From JBCCMA01 sp045107005 (lineage in GTDB: Bacteria; Pseudomonadota; Gammaproteobacteria; Steroidobacterales; JBCCMA01), in contig JBGCFP010000219.1 in NCBI GenBank assembly GCA_045107005.1, positions 1-36,351 of the forward strand: a DNA stretch of 36,351 nucleotides. Direction: 5' to 3'. Below are positions 1 through 7,358 of this stretch, one piece after another. Each line of letters opens with the position of its first letter. Within the stretch, counting starts at the first letter, position 1. The translations under genes and the position numbers were made by a program. The notes under the pieces are model-generated. The model was not told the origin of the DNA and did no database searches. It was given only the letters and a program-made list of their open reading frames with translations.

Positions 1-485
1 ATGCCCCACGCGTTCATGAACGCGTAAATGGTGCCGATTCCGACCACCAGCGCACTGAGATTTTGCAGCAGCGGCTGCGTTCGATCGTCGACCAATGGGA
101 AACGATCGCGTGCCCGGGCCAGCAGCTCGAGAATTTGGCGAGAGAGCCGCAACGCAAAACTGGCCCAGATCAAAATGCCGATGCTCTTGAGCGCGCCAAC
201 GGTAACGAATTCCGCGCTTTGCGGCATCCCGAAGCGGTGCACGGCAACGGTGAATCCGACCAGCAGTACGGTCATGAATATCGGGCGCTCGACGATGGCC
301 AGAAAACGATCGTCGACGTCCGTTGCCGAGCGCGCCGCCCAGCGTCGACAAACGCGCCGAATTACCGTGCGTGCAATGAACGCAAAGAAAACAGCGAGGA
401 TGACAATGATCCCCGCCTGCAAGGTCGGATCAGGCCCGACAAGAGCGACGACTTGATTGAGATAACCCGCCCAGGTGTCCAGCAT
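1..485 (-). CDS. MscS-like mechanosensitive ion channel, N-terminal part (cut by window edge)
   Basis: The minus strand is open from an ATG at 485 to the window edge, giving about 161 codons of a protein whose C-terminus lies outside. The visible part is mostly hydrophobic: likely membrane segments near residues 24-43, 70-86 and 98-115, and a further small-residue-rich segment near 142-160 (LSALVVGIGTIYAFMNAWG). Basic and acidic loops separate them, including ATDVDDRFLAIVERP. This layout fits small-conductance mechanosensitive (MscS/YnaI-type) channels, which release solutes from the cytoplasm on hypo-osmotic shock. The diagnostic beta domain is not in view, so the family call rests on the N-terminal part only. 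The start lies three bases after the stop of the amidohydrolase gene, so the two are probably cotranscribed. Another multi-pass membrane protein cannot be excluded. Confidence 0.62.
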   Translation of the reverse strand, partial: MLDTWAGYLNQVVALVGPDPTLQAGIIVILAVFFAFIARTVIRRVCRRWAARSATDVDDRFLAIVERPIFMTVLLVGFTVAVHRFGMPQSAEFVTVGALKSIGILIWASFALRLSRQILELLARARDRFPLVDDRTQPLLQNLSALVVGIGTIYAFMNAWG

Positions 486-487
486 GG

Positions 488-2197
488 CTAACGACCCGAG
501 GCTGGCGCCGCGTAAACGCGAGTGCCGCTAATCCAGGTTTCCAGCACCTGGGTATCGCGTATCGCCTGCTCGTCGATGGTCATGATGTTGCGATCAAGCA
601 GGAGAAAATCCGCCCATTTGCCCGATTCCAGAGAGCCCAACGTGTCTTCCTGGTGGGCGGCGTAGGCGGCGCTGAGCGTGAATGAGGTCAGCGCTTCCGG
701 CCTTGTCATGGCCTCATTGCGGTACCAGCCGCCCGGAGGGTCGCCAGCCGCATCGCGTCGGGCGATGGCGGCGTGCAGGCCGTGAAACGGATTGGACAAT
801 TCAACCGGGAAGTCCGAGCCTGATGCCACGACCGTGCCCCGGTCGAGTAACGACCGCCACGCGTAGGCCCCTTTGATCCGCTGTGGACCTATTCGATCTT
901 CGGCCATGTTTTTGTCACTGACGGCGTGCACTGGCTGCATCGACGCGATGACCCCCAGTTTGGACAATCGGGGAACGTCGGCCGGCGCAAGTATCTGCGC
1001 GTGTTCAATGCGGTGGCGCGGCTGGCCATCGTAGTTGGCTTGCGCGGCCTCAATGGCGTTCAGGGCCTGGCGATTTCCGGCGTCGCCGATGGCGTGGATT
1101 CCCGCCTGAAAGCCGGCATCCTGCACGCGTTTGACCGCGGCATTGAGCGCTGCATCGGTCTCAAACAAAAGACCGCGCGTCGTCGTCTCATCGTCATAGG
1201 GTTCGAGCATGGCGGCGCCGCGGCTGCCAAGCGCGCCGTCTGCGTAAAGCTTCACGGCGCGTACGGTCAGGCGATCGTCGTGTTTGCCGATCCAGGGCGG
1301 GCCGAATTCGTCCAGATCAGCATTCGCGTCGAGCAATAAGTACAGCCGAATCGGCAGACCGGAGCGCGCGTAGAGTTGGTCCAGGCGGCGAGCCTCGGCA
1401 ATCGGTATGCCAGCCTGATGGATACCGGTAAGCCCTTCACGATTCAGGCGCGCAATGGTACCGAGCAGATCTTTGTCGCTGGGACGCTGCTCTTCGGGTG
1501 GGATGTGCGTCGTGACCAGATTCATGGCCGCGTCGACCAACACGCCAGTGGCGTTGCCGTCATCATCGCGCAGGATGCGGCCACCCACCGGGTCAGGTGT
1601 GTTCTTGTCGATGCCGGCGAGCGTCATCGCGCGCGTGTTGGCCCATCCGGCGTGTCCATCAATGCGGCGCAGATAGACCGGGCGCCTCGCTTCAATCACA
1701 TCAAGATCGGCCGATGTGGGGAACGCCTGGCCGGGCCACAGCACCTGATTCCAGCCGCGGCCAAGGACCCAGCCTTCGCGATGATCGGGATCTTCCAGAT
1801 AGTCCGCAATGCGAGCGCTGGCATCCCCCAACGTTGGGCTGCCCACCAGATCCACCTCGCGCTCCAGTCGCGCTTCGGCGAGCAAATGCGCGTGCGCATC
1901 GATGAGCCCGGGGATGAGTGTGCGGCCGCCGCCGTCAATCACGGTAGCCCCCTTAGCATGTTGCTTGGGGGCTACAGCACGGGTTTCGATTACCCGCCCG
2001 TCCGCGCCGATGTGGAGCGCGGCAAAAGCGACAAAACCACTCTTGGTGGGCGTATAACCCTCCACATTGGTGATCCAGGTGCCGTGGCCATCCGCGTGTA
2101 CGCCCGTCAGCCATGAACAGGCCAGAAGGACCACGCTGGCCCGAAAGGCCGCCGGACACCAGCGCAGCAGCCGTATTGAAGACGCGTATTTAGTCAT
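488..2197 (-). CDS. Exported YtcJ-like amidohydrolase (Amidohydro_3 family)
   Basis: A 569-residue metal-dependent hydrolase of the YtcJ/AepA-like Amidohydro_3 group. Metal-site motifs are intact: GLIDAHAHLL with H102 and H104, VKLYADGALGSRG with the likely bridging K316, HAIGDAGN with H368, RIEHAQ with H399, and SGSDFP with D462. The N-terminus has a basic stretch, then a hydrophobic core SVVLLACSWLTGVHA, giving either signal peptidase I cleavage near A35 or a lipobox-like LLAC with C27; the protein probably acts in the periplasm. The ATG at 2197 is preferred to an in-frame GTG at 2236 because the longer form adds 13 residues before the signal peptide; neither has a clear Shine-Dalgarno sequence. 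Relatives are reported to act on amides, N-acyl compounds or cyclic ureides. The substrate cannot be read from sequence. It heads an operon with the MscS-like gene and diverges from the ExeA-like gene. Confidence 0.85.
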   Translation of the reverse strand: MTKYASSIRLLRWCPAAFRASVVLLACSWLTGVHADGHGTWITNVEGYTPTKSGFVAFAALHIGADGRVIETRAVAPKQHAKGATVIDGGGRTLIPGLIDAHAHLLAEARLEREVDLVGSPTLGDASARIADYLEDPDHREGWVLGRGWNQVLWPGQAFPTSADLDVIEARRPVYLRRIDGHAGWANTRAMTLAGIDKNTPDPVGGRILRDDDGNATGVLVDAAMNLVTTHIPPEEQRPSDKDLLGTIARLNREGLTGIHQAGIPIAEARRLDQLYARSGLPIRLYLLLDANADLDEFGPPWIGKHDDRLTVRAVKLYADGALGSRGAAMLEPYDDETTTRGLLFETDAALNAAVKRVQDAGFQAGIHAIGDAGNRQALNAIEAAQANYDGQPRHRIEHAQILAPADVPRLSKLGVIASMQPVHAVSDKNMAEDRIGPQRIKGAYAWRSLLDRGTVVASGSDFPVELSNPFHGLHAAIARRDAAGDPPGGWYRNEAMTRPEALTSFTLSAAYAAHQEDTLGSLESGKWADFLLLDRNIMTIDEQAIRDTQVLETWISGTRVYAAPASGR

Positions 2198-2263
2198 AAT
2201 GTTGTCGCTTGATTGGTTCAATAAGAGGTAAAGCACGGGTAATTACCGATAAGCGCGCGCGCC

Positions 2264-2272
2264 TGCTACAAT
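2264..2272 (+). promoter_or_regulatory. Candidate extended -10 promoter of the exeA-like gene
   Basis: TGCTACAAT matches an extended -10 element (TGn followed by TACAAT) 64 bases upstream of the ATG at 2336. No convincing -35 hexamer is visible at 16-18 bases, which extended -10 promoters can tolerate. The same nine bases occur in front of gspG on the opposite strand. This is inferred from sequence only. Confidence 0.45.
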
Positions 2273-2282
2273 TTAGTGGCCG

Positions 2283-2308
2283 CGTCGCCGCGACCAGTCG
2301 CGACGACG
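2283..2308 (+). other. GC-rich hairpin in the leader of the exeA-like gene
   Basis: CGTCGCCGCG and CGCGACGACG form a 10-base-pair stem with one C/A mismatch and the six-base loop ACCAGT. It lies just after the predicted transcription start and about 27 bases before the ATG. There is no T-run after it, so it is not an intrinsic terminator. It could stabilise the 5' end of the mRNA or be an operator; the function is unknown. Confidence 0.4.
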
Positions 2309-2335
2309 AACACGTAAACACCGTCAGGTAACCGC

Positions 2336-3676
2336 ATGTACCTCGAGCATTTTGGCTTAAACAAACCGCCGTTCCAACTGACACCGGACGCCGGCTTTTT
2401 GTATTTGAGCCCACAGCACGCCAAAGCCAAAGCGCATATGGACTATGCCGTGCTCAATCGCGACAGCTGTGTCGTGGTCAGCGGCGAGATTGGCTGCGGC
2501 AAAACAACGTTGATCAATCGGTTTTTGCGCGACATCGGCGACGATGTCCGCATCGCCCGCATCTTCCAGACTCAGATTTCGACGCGTCAGTTTCTGCAGA
2601 CGCTGCTGGCGCAGTTCGGCATCGAAGCGTATCGCAAGAACAAGGCGGAGTTGCTGAACGATGTCACCAACTTCCTGCTGGATCGTAACCAGCGCGGCGA
2701 ACAGGTCGTACTCATTGTTGATGAGGCGCAAAACCTGAGCTTGCGCGTGCTTGAAGAGATCCGTTTGCTTACCGACATTGAGACCGAGCAAGCCAAAGCG
2801 ATCAACGTCATTCTGTGCGGCCAACCGGAACTCAATGACAAACTGAACGAGCCTGAGATGGCGCAGCTGCTGCAACGCGTTCATTTCTCTGTTCACGTCA
2901 AAGCTCTCGATATCGTCGAGATGAGCGAGTACATCGATCACCGATTGCGCATTGCTGGCTACGCGAGCGAGCAGCCACTGTTTCCCACCTCGGTCATGAC
3001 ACGGTTTTTCCGTTACACCGGCGGCGTGCCTCGCCTGATCAACACGCTGTGCGACACCGTGCTCACGGCGGCTTATGTGGATGAAGAAAGCGAGATCACC
3101 GACGAATTGGTGAGTGCCGCGGTCGAGGAACTGGGTTGGGGCCCGTTTGAAAGCCGCACCCGCACGACCGACAAACGGACGTTCCCGGCCCGCGCGGACG
3201 TGCCACCCAAGCTCGTGCTGCTGCGTGATGGGGAAATCGTCAAGCGCTATGTCCTGGAAGAGCGTCGCGTACTGATTGGCCGCGATGCTGACAACGATTT
3301 GCCGGTAGCGAGCGAATTTATCTCGCGACACCACGCGCAAATCAGTTACTACCGCGGCAGTTACTGGGTCATGGATCTCAAGAGCACGAACGGCACGTTT
3401 GTGAACGGCAAGCGCGTGCGCCGTCGTCGGCTGGCCGACCGTGACGTGATCGCTGTCGGGCACCATCGCGTGGTGTTTCAAAACCCGTTTGAACGCACCG
3501 TGACCGACGAAGACGACAAGACGGCACACCTGAGCGACTTTCAAGGCACGTCCGTGCTTGATCCCAGCTACGGCGTGCAGGGTGATGATGAGATTGACGA
3601 CATCGACGACGTGGATGACGACGACGATGGCGAACGGGACGGCGGGCAGGGCGAGCGTTTGGGAACGTCTTCCTGA
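2336..3676 (+). CDS. ExeA/GspA-like AAA ATPase with C-terminal FHA domain
   Basis: A 446-residue protein opening with the characteristic ExeA start (MYLEHFGLNKPPFQLTPD). The AAA domain has Walker A GEIGCGKT (50-57), Walker B LIVDE (126-130) and a sensor-like ILCGQPEL. The winged region that follows ends near residue 265. From about 310 to 380 there is a forkhead-associated domain with the hallmark GR, SRHHA, STNGT and N-G motifs, which in this family binds phosphothreonine peptides. The last 30 residues are strongly acidic (a run of Asp near 420-437). Classical ExeA continues into a membrane segment and a periplasmic peptidoglycan-binding domain; neither is present, so this version looks cytoplasmic. 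ExeA itself helps assemble the type II secretin. The gsp operon 11 kb away makes a secretion role plausible but unproven. A CAGGTAA-type ribosome site precedes the ATG. Confidence 0.88.
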   Translation: MYLEHFGLNKPPFQLTPDAGFLYLSPQHAKAKAHMDYAVLNRDSCVVVSGEIGCGKTTLINRFLRDIGDDVRIARIFQTQISTRQFLQTLLAQFGIEAYRKNKAELLNDVTNFLLDRNQRGEQVVLIVDEAQNLSLRVLEEIRLLTDIETEQAKAINVILCGQPELNDKLNEPEMAQLLQRVHFSVHVKALDIVEMSEYIDHRLRIAGYASEQPLFPTSVMTRFFRYTGGVPRLINTLCDTVLTAAYVDEESEITDELVSAAVEELGWGPFESRTRTTDKRTFPARADVPPKLVLLRDGEIVKRYVLEERRVLIGRDADNDLPVASEFISRHHAQISYYRGSYWVMDLKSTNGTFVNGKRVRRRRLADRDVIAVGHHRVVFQNPFERTVTDEDDKTAHLSDFQGTSVLDPSYGVQGDDEIDDIDDVDDDDDGERDGGQGERLGTSS

Positions 3677-3679
3677 CGT

Positions 3680-4963
3680 TTACTTTAACGACTCGAGTTC
3701 GGTCGGCCTCGCGCCCGCAGCGACGAGTCTCTGTGGATTTGATCGCGCCAAATCACGCGCACTCACGCTGGCCATTCCGGCATCCCGCAGGTGGTGCAGC
3801 AAGCGCAGCGTGCGCAGTGCATCGAACCACACCTCCAAATGCTGCTGCCGACGCGGATTGAGCGGACTGGCATCCACCGCGCGCTGTACAGCTTCACGCC
3901 ATTCGTTAACGTCGATCAACTCGTCAATCGCATACGCCGCATTAGCGCCGCAGACCCGGTGGTTCAAATGATCTCGAAATCGCTCGCGCGAGAGCGGTAT
4001 CCTCGCCACATCTTCGAGGCAGTCCAGCAAGCGTCGAAGGACGGTCAGGGACTGGTCGGAATAAAAAAACGGCGCGTCCCACGGGTCGTCGTGCCCCGCT
4101 AACCGGGCAACACCTGGCCCGGTACCGAAGGGAACCCGAGTCGACAAACGCGCGCGCAGACGTACCGTAATGTCCGCTCGATGTTTCATCGCCCCCACTT
4201 TGGCGAGCTTGGCCAACAGATGGAAATCTTCACCGGCGGCGCGTTTGGGACAACCGCGAACTTGCGCGTAGTGATTCGCTGACACGGCCATCGCGCTGCC
4301 CAGCGCCTGAAACGCGTAGCGCGAACCGGCCTTCGCCAGCTGTACCGGATAGTCGCGCAGACGCAAATCGTACACGCGCTGCGCCGGTGCGCTGGCGAGC
4401 GGCCCGGTGTGTTCGAAAGCGAAAGTAACGGCACTCAAATCAGCCGCCACATCGAGGTCAAAGTAGTTTGGTGGCCACTGGCCATCCGCATCACAGCACC
4501 AGATCCACGAACCGCGTACGCGCGCTTCACAAATGGCGCGCAACGCCAAGTCCATGCCCAGTTTGCGCGCGTGCCCGACGCCCGAGGGTGCGCTCCTTGT
4601 TTGCGCGGCACCCAGTTGATCGATTAGCCACAGTCCGCGTCGCGCGTCGGCATCCAGCCAGGCATCACCCGAGTCAGTGCCACACCGACGGGCTCGCTGC
4701 GACCAGTCGGTGCGCAATAGCGCCTCGGTGTGTCTGAGCGCTTCGGCTGGCGCACGATCCGGCGCGTTGACGACAATGATCAAGAGGACCGAGCGATCTG
4801 TCGCGTGCTGCCAAAACGGATCAATAAAGTCGGCGTCTTCGGCGTAGGCGGGCACCACGACGACGTGGTCGAACGTGTGGCCGTCAAACGGCCAGGCGTT
4901 CGTGCCTACCGGTTCGGCATGGCGCGTGAGGTAGCGAGCGATCGTGCGGGCGTCGCGATCCAA
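3680..4963 (-). CDS. Soluble family-2-like glycosyltransferase of unknown target, downstream of miaE
   Basis: A 427-residue protein with a GT-A fold signature: VVVVPAYAE near residues 34-42, the GVGHARKLGMD segment (128-138) typical of family-2 transferases handling a nucleotide-sugar, a DXD metal site WCCDADG (D158, D160), and a GEDFHLL motif (244-250) resembling the ED catalytic-base motif. No membrane segment or signal peptide is evident, so it should act in the cytoplasm. The donor and acceptor are not recognisable. The start is a TTG at 4963, nine bases after the miaE stop; no good ATG or GTG alternative lies nearby and the ribosome site is weak, so the exact N-terminus is uncertain. Its placement directly after a tRNA-modifying enzyme is striking but may only reflect cotranscription. 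It ends three bases from the convergent ExeA-like gene. Confidence 0.72.
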   Translation of the reverse strand: MDRDARTIARYLTRHAEPVGTNAWPFDGHTFDHVVVVPAYAEDADFIDPFWQHATDRSVLLIIVVNAPDRAPAEALRHTEALLRTDWSQRARRCGTDSGDAWLDADARRGLWLIDQLGAAQTRSAPSGVGHARKLGMDLALRAICEARVRGSWIWCCDADGQWPPNYFDLDVAADLSAVTFAFEHTGPLASAPAQRVYDLRLRDYPVQLAKAGSRYAFQALGSAMAVSANHYAQVRGCPKRAAGEDFHLLAKLAKVGAMKHRADITVRLRARLSTRVPFGTGPGVARLAGHDDPWDAPFFYSDQSLTVLRRLLDCLEDVARIPLSRERFRDHLNHRVCGANAAYAIDELIDVNEWREAVQRAVDASPLNPRRQQHLEVWFDALRTLRLLHHLRDAGMASVSARDLARSNPQRLVAAGARPTELESLK

Positions 4964-4972
4964 CAGGGCAAG

Positions 4973-5584
4973 CTAGTGCAACGCCGCTCGCGCCGGCAGC
5001 TGTTCGATGATGGCGGCTTCAATGTCGCGCAGCGTATCGAGCCGTGTCGCGTTTTCTGCGGCCGGGAAGAACTCGTCGGCGAGGTCCAGAAAGAGTCGAA
5101 AATGACGCGCTTCGGACTGCGCAAAGCGGTGATAGAAGCGGCGCAGCGCTTCGGTCTCCAGATGCGTGGCCAGCAGCGCGAACCGCTCAGCCCCTCGAGC
5201 TTCGATCAGGCCTGCGACCAGCAGACGGTCTTGAAAAAAGCCGTCACGTTCCGTGCGCATGGCGGCTCTGAGCTGATTGACGTAAGGGTCTTTCGCGTCG
5301 CGCGTGAGCGTGATGCCGCGCTGGCCGATCAATCGCAGCACGTCGCGATAGTGGGCCATCTCTTCGAGTGCCAAATCGCTCATCGGGCCAATCAGCGCCG
5401 GGCGATCGGGATAGTGGCAGATCATCGACACGGCCATGGCAGAGGCCTTGCGTTCGCAGGCCGCGTGATCCACCAAAAACGTGTCCAGGTCCGCTTTGAC
5501 CGCCGCGATCCACGGCGCAGGAGTAGGGCAGGCCAGAAGTTCATCGGCGACAGGTGGCTCTATGTTCGGATTGGCGGCGTTCAC
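4973..5584 (-). CDS. miaE: tRNA-(ms2io6A)-hydroxylase MiaE
   Basis: A 203-residue ferritin-like diiron monooxygenase that hydroxylates the isopentenyl side chain of 2-methylthio-N6-isopentenyladenosine at tRNA position 37 in an O2-dependent step. Iron-binding carboxylates and histidines are visible in the expected four-helix order: HAACERKAS, LEEMAHYRDV, the single-Glu helix segment AGLIEARGAERF, and the final SEARHFRLF helix. Length matches the Salmonella and Pseudomonas enzymes, about 200 residues. The start is GTG at 5584; an ATG a few codons upstream runs straight into a stop. The gene is first in a two-gene operon with the glycosyltransferase-like gene and diverges from pgi, with a 144-base gap between the two starts. 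Confidence 0.92.
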   Translation of the reverse strand: MNAANPNIEPPVADELLACPTPAPWIAAVKADLDTFLVDHAACERKASAMAVSMICHYPDRPALIGPMSDLALEEMAHYRDVLRLIGQRGITLTRDAKDPYVNQLRAAMRTERDGFFQDRLLVAGLIEARGAERFALLATHLETEALRRFYHRFAQSEARHFRLFLDLADEFFPAAENATRLDTLRDIEAAIIEQLPARAALH

Positions 5585-5663
5585 GCGCCAGATACTACGG
5601 CATTGAGGCGCAAATCCGTACTGATTCTCGCGGTCTCGCCACCATCCATCCAGGTCCGCAGGC

Positions 5664-5672
5664 TGCTATCAT
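5664..5672 (+). promoter_or_regulatory. Candidate extended -10 promoter of pgi
   Basis: TGCTATCAT fits an extended -10 element 57 bases upstream of the pgi ATG, in the miaE-pgi divergent gap. No clear -35 is seen. A small hairpin (GGTGCG, five-base loop, CGCACC, 5684-5700) lies in the resulting leader. Confidence 0.4.
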
Positions 5673-5728
5673 CGAGGTTTGACGGTGCGCCAGACGCACC
5701 GCGCGTCACGCTAATTCAGAGAGACTCC

Positions 5729-7315
5729 ATGACCCCCATCGATCAGCTGCCCGCCTGGACTGCACTGCGTCAACATCATGCTCGCCTGGACGATCTGTCC
5801 CTCACCAAACTGTTCGCCAGCGATGCAGACCGGGTGCAGGGCCTGACGTTCGATGCGGCCGGTCTGCATCTGGATTTGTCGAAGAATCGCCTCGATACCG
5901 CGGTCGTCGCCGACCTGGTAACGCTGGCACAGCAGAGTGACCTGGCGACCGCCCGCTCCGCCATGTTCGCCGGCGCGCCGATCAACAGCACCGAAGGGCG
6001 GTCGGTGTTGCACGTGGCGCTGCGCGCCGCAGCCGATCGCGCGTACCACGTTGATGGCGACAACGTTACGCCAGCGGTTCATACCGAGCGCGCCAAGATG
6101 CGCGGACTGGTCGATGCCATCCGCAACGGAGACTGGAAAGGTTTCGCGGGTGATCGGATCACAGACGTGGTGCACATCGGCATCGGCGGGTCCGATCTTG
6201 GGCCGCGCATGGTCACCGCTGCGCTGGCACCGCATCACAGCGGACCGCTGCGCGTGCACTTCGTCGCCAACCTGGATGGTGCCGATCTCGCGCCACTGCT
6301 CGCGTCGTTATCGGCAAATTCGACCTTGTTCATCGTGGCGTCCAAGTCATTCACAACCATGGAGACGCTCACCAACGCGATGACGGCAAGGCGCTGGCTG
6401 CTGGCCGCAGCCGGTGGCGATCACAAAGCGGTGGCCAGTCATTTTGTGGCGTTGTCCGCGAATCCCGAAGCGACCTCTGAGTTCGGTATTGCTGAGGCCA
6501 ATCGATTGACGTTTTGGGATTGGGTTGGCGGCCGGTTTTCGTTGTGGTCGGTGATCGGTATGCCCATTGCGCTGGCCGTTGGCAACGACGGCTTTGATGC
6601 GCTGCTAGACGGCGCGCGCGCGATGGACGATCACTTCGAGTCGGCGCCGCTGGCCAGCAACGTACCGGTGCTGATGGCTCTGACCGGTCTGTGGTATCGC
6701 AATTTCTTTGAGCGCCCGACGCACGCGATTTTGCCCTACGACGAACGTCTCGTGCACTTGCCGGCCTATCTGCAGCAGGCTGAGATGGAAAGCAACGGCA
6801 AGCGGGTCCAAGCCGATGGCCAACCCGTCGCCGTGGATACCGCGCCGGTCCTTTGGGGCGGCACCGGCACCAATACGCAGCATGCGTTCTTTCAAATGCT
6901 GCACCAGGGCACGCACTGGGTCCCCGCCGACTTCATCGCGGCGATTCGGCCCGATCACGAACTGGCTGAGCATCACGCTGGCCTGTTGGCGAACTGCCTG
7001 GCGCAAACGGCGGCCCTCATGCAAGGCGATCCGGATGCCAGTGATCCGCACAAGGTATTTGAAGGGAATCGACCCAGCACCACTATTCTGGTTGATTCGC
7101 TGACGCCACAGGCGCTCGGTGCCTTGATTGCCGCCTACGAGCACAAGATTTTTTGCCAGGGCCACTTTTGGCGGGTGAATGCGTTTGATCAGTTCGGCGT
7201 GCAGCTTGGCAAAACACTGGCCAAGGCCGTTGCACCGGCACTGGCTTCGGGTACCACAGAGGGCCTCGATGCCTCCACAGCAGCGCTTATTGATCGCATT
7301 CGAAAGAACTCATAA
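5729..7315 (+). CDS. pgi: Glucose-6-phosphate isomerase
   Basis: A 528-residue cytoplasmic enzyme interconverting glucose-6-phosphate and fructose-6-phosphate. Family landmarks appear in order: HIGIGGSDLGPRM (phosphate-binding loop), SKSFTTMETLTNA, the signature GGRFSLWSVIGMP, the catalytic-Glu segment AEMESNGK, the His segment GTNTQHAFFQMLHQGT, and the C-terminal FDQFGVQLGK with the catalytic Lys. Length is slightly below the 549 residues of the E. coli enzyme. The reading frame is open far upstream to about 4730, but that stretch is antisense to miaE and the glycosyltransferase gene. The start chosen is the ATG at 5729, preceded by a weak GAGA-type ribosome site and matching the normal N-terminus (MTPIDQLPAWTAL). 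The alaA gene follows after 43 bases. Confidence 0.96.
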   Translation: MTPIDQLPAWTALRQHHARLDDLSLTKLFASDADRVQGLTFDAAGLHLDLSKNRLDTAVVADLVTLAQQSDLATARSAMFAGAPINSTEGRSVLHVALRAAADRAYHVDGDNVTPAVHTERAKMRGLVDAIRNGDWKGFAGDRITDVVHIGIGGSDLGPRMVTAALAPHHSGPLRVHFVANLDGADLAPLLASLSANSTLFIVASKSFTTMETLTNAMTARRWLLAAAGGDHKAVASHFVALSANPEATSEFGIAEANRLTFWDWVGGRFSLWSVIGMPIALAVGNDGFDALLDGARAMDDHFESAPLASNVPVLMALTGLWYRNFFERPTHAILPYDERLVHLPAYLQQAEMESNGKRVQADGQPVAVDTAPVLWGGTGTNTQHAFFQMLHQGTHWVPADFIAAIRPDHELAEHHAGLLANCLAQTAALMQGDPDASDPHKVFEGNRPSTTILVDSLTPQALGALIAAYEHKIFCQGHFWRVNAFDQFGVQLGKTLAKAVAPALASGTTEGLDASTAALIDRIRKNS

Positions 7316-7321
7316 ACTCAC

Positions 7322-7327
7322 TATAAT
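7322..7327 (+). promoter_or_regulatory. Possible -10 element upstream of alaA
   Basis: A perfect TATAAT lies 32 bases before the alaA ATG, in the only non-coding gap between pgi and alaA. The hexamer 17 bases upstream (TTCGAA) is a poor -35. It may be a secondary promoter inside the pgi-alaA unit. Confidence 0.35.
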
Positions 7328-7358
7328 TAGATATTTGCCGCTCTTTCCCAGAAATACT

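Noticed and set aside
2357..3544. Long minus-strand open frame of 395 codons opposite the exeA-like gene
   Set aside because: The plus strand has clear AAA and FHA motifs; the antisense translation shows no recognisable domain and is a high-GC shadow.
4730..5728. Open frame extending pgi about 333 codons upstream
   Set aside because: It is antisense to the glycosyltransferase gene and miaE, and the pgi family N-terminus begins at 5729.
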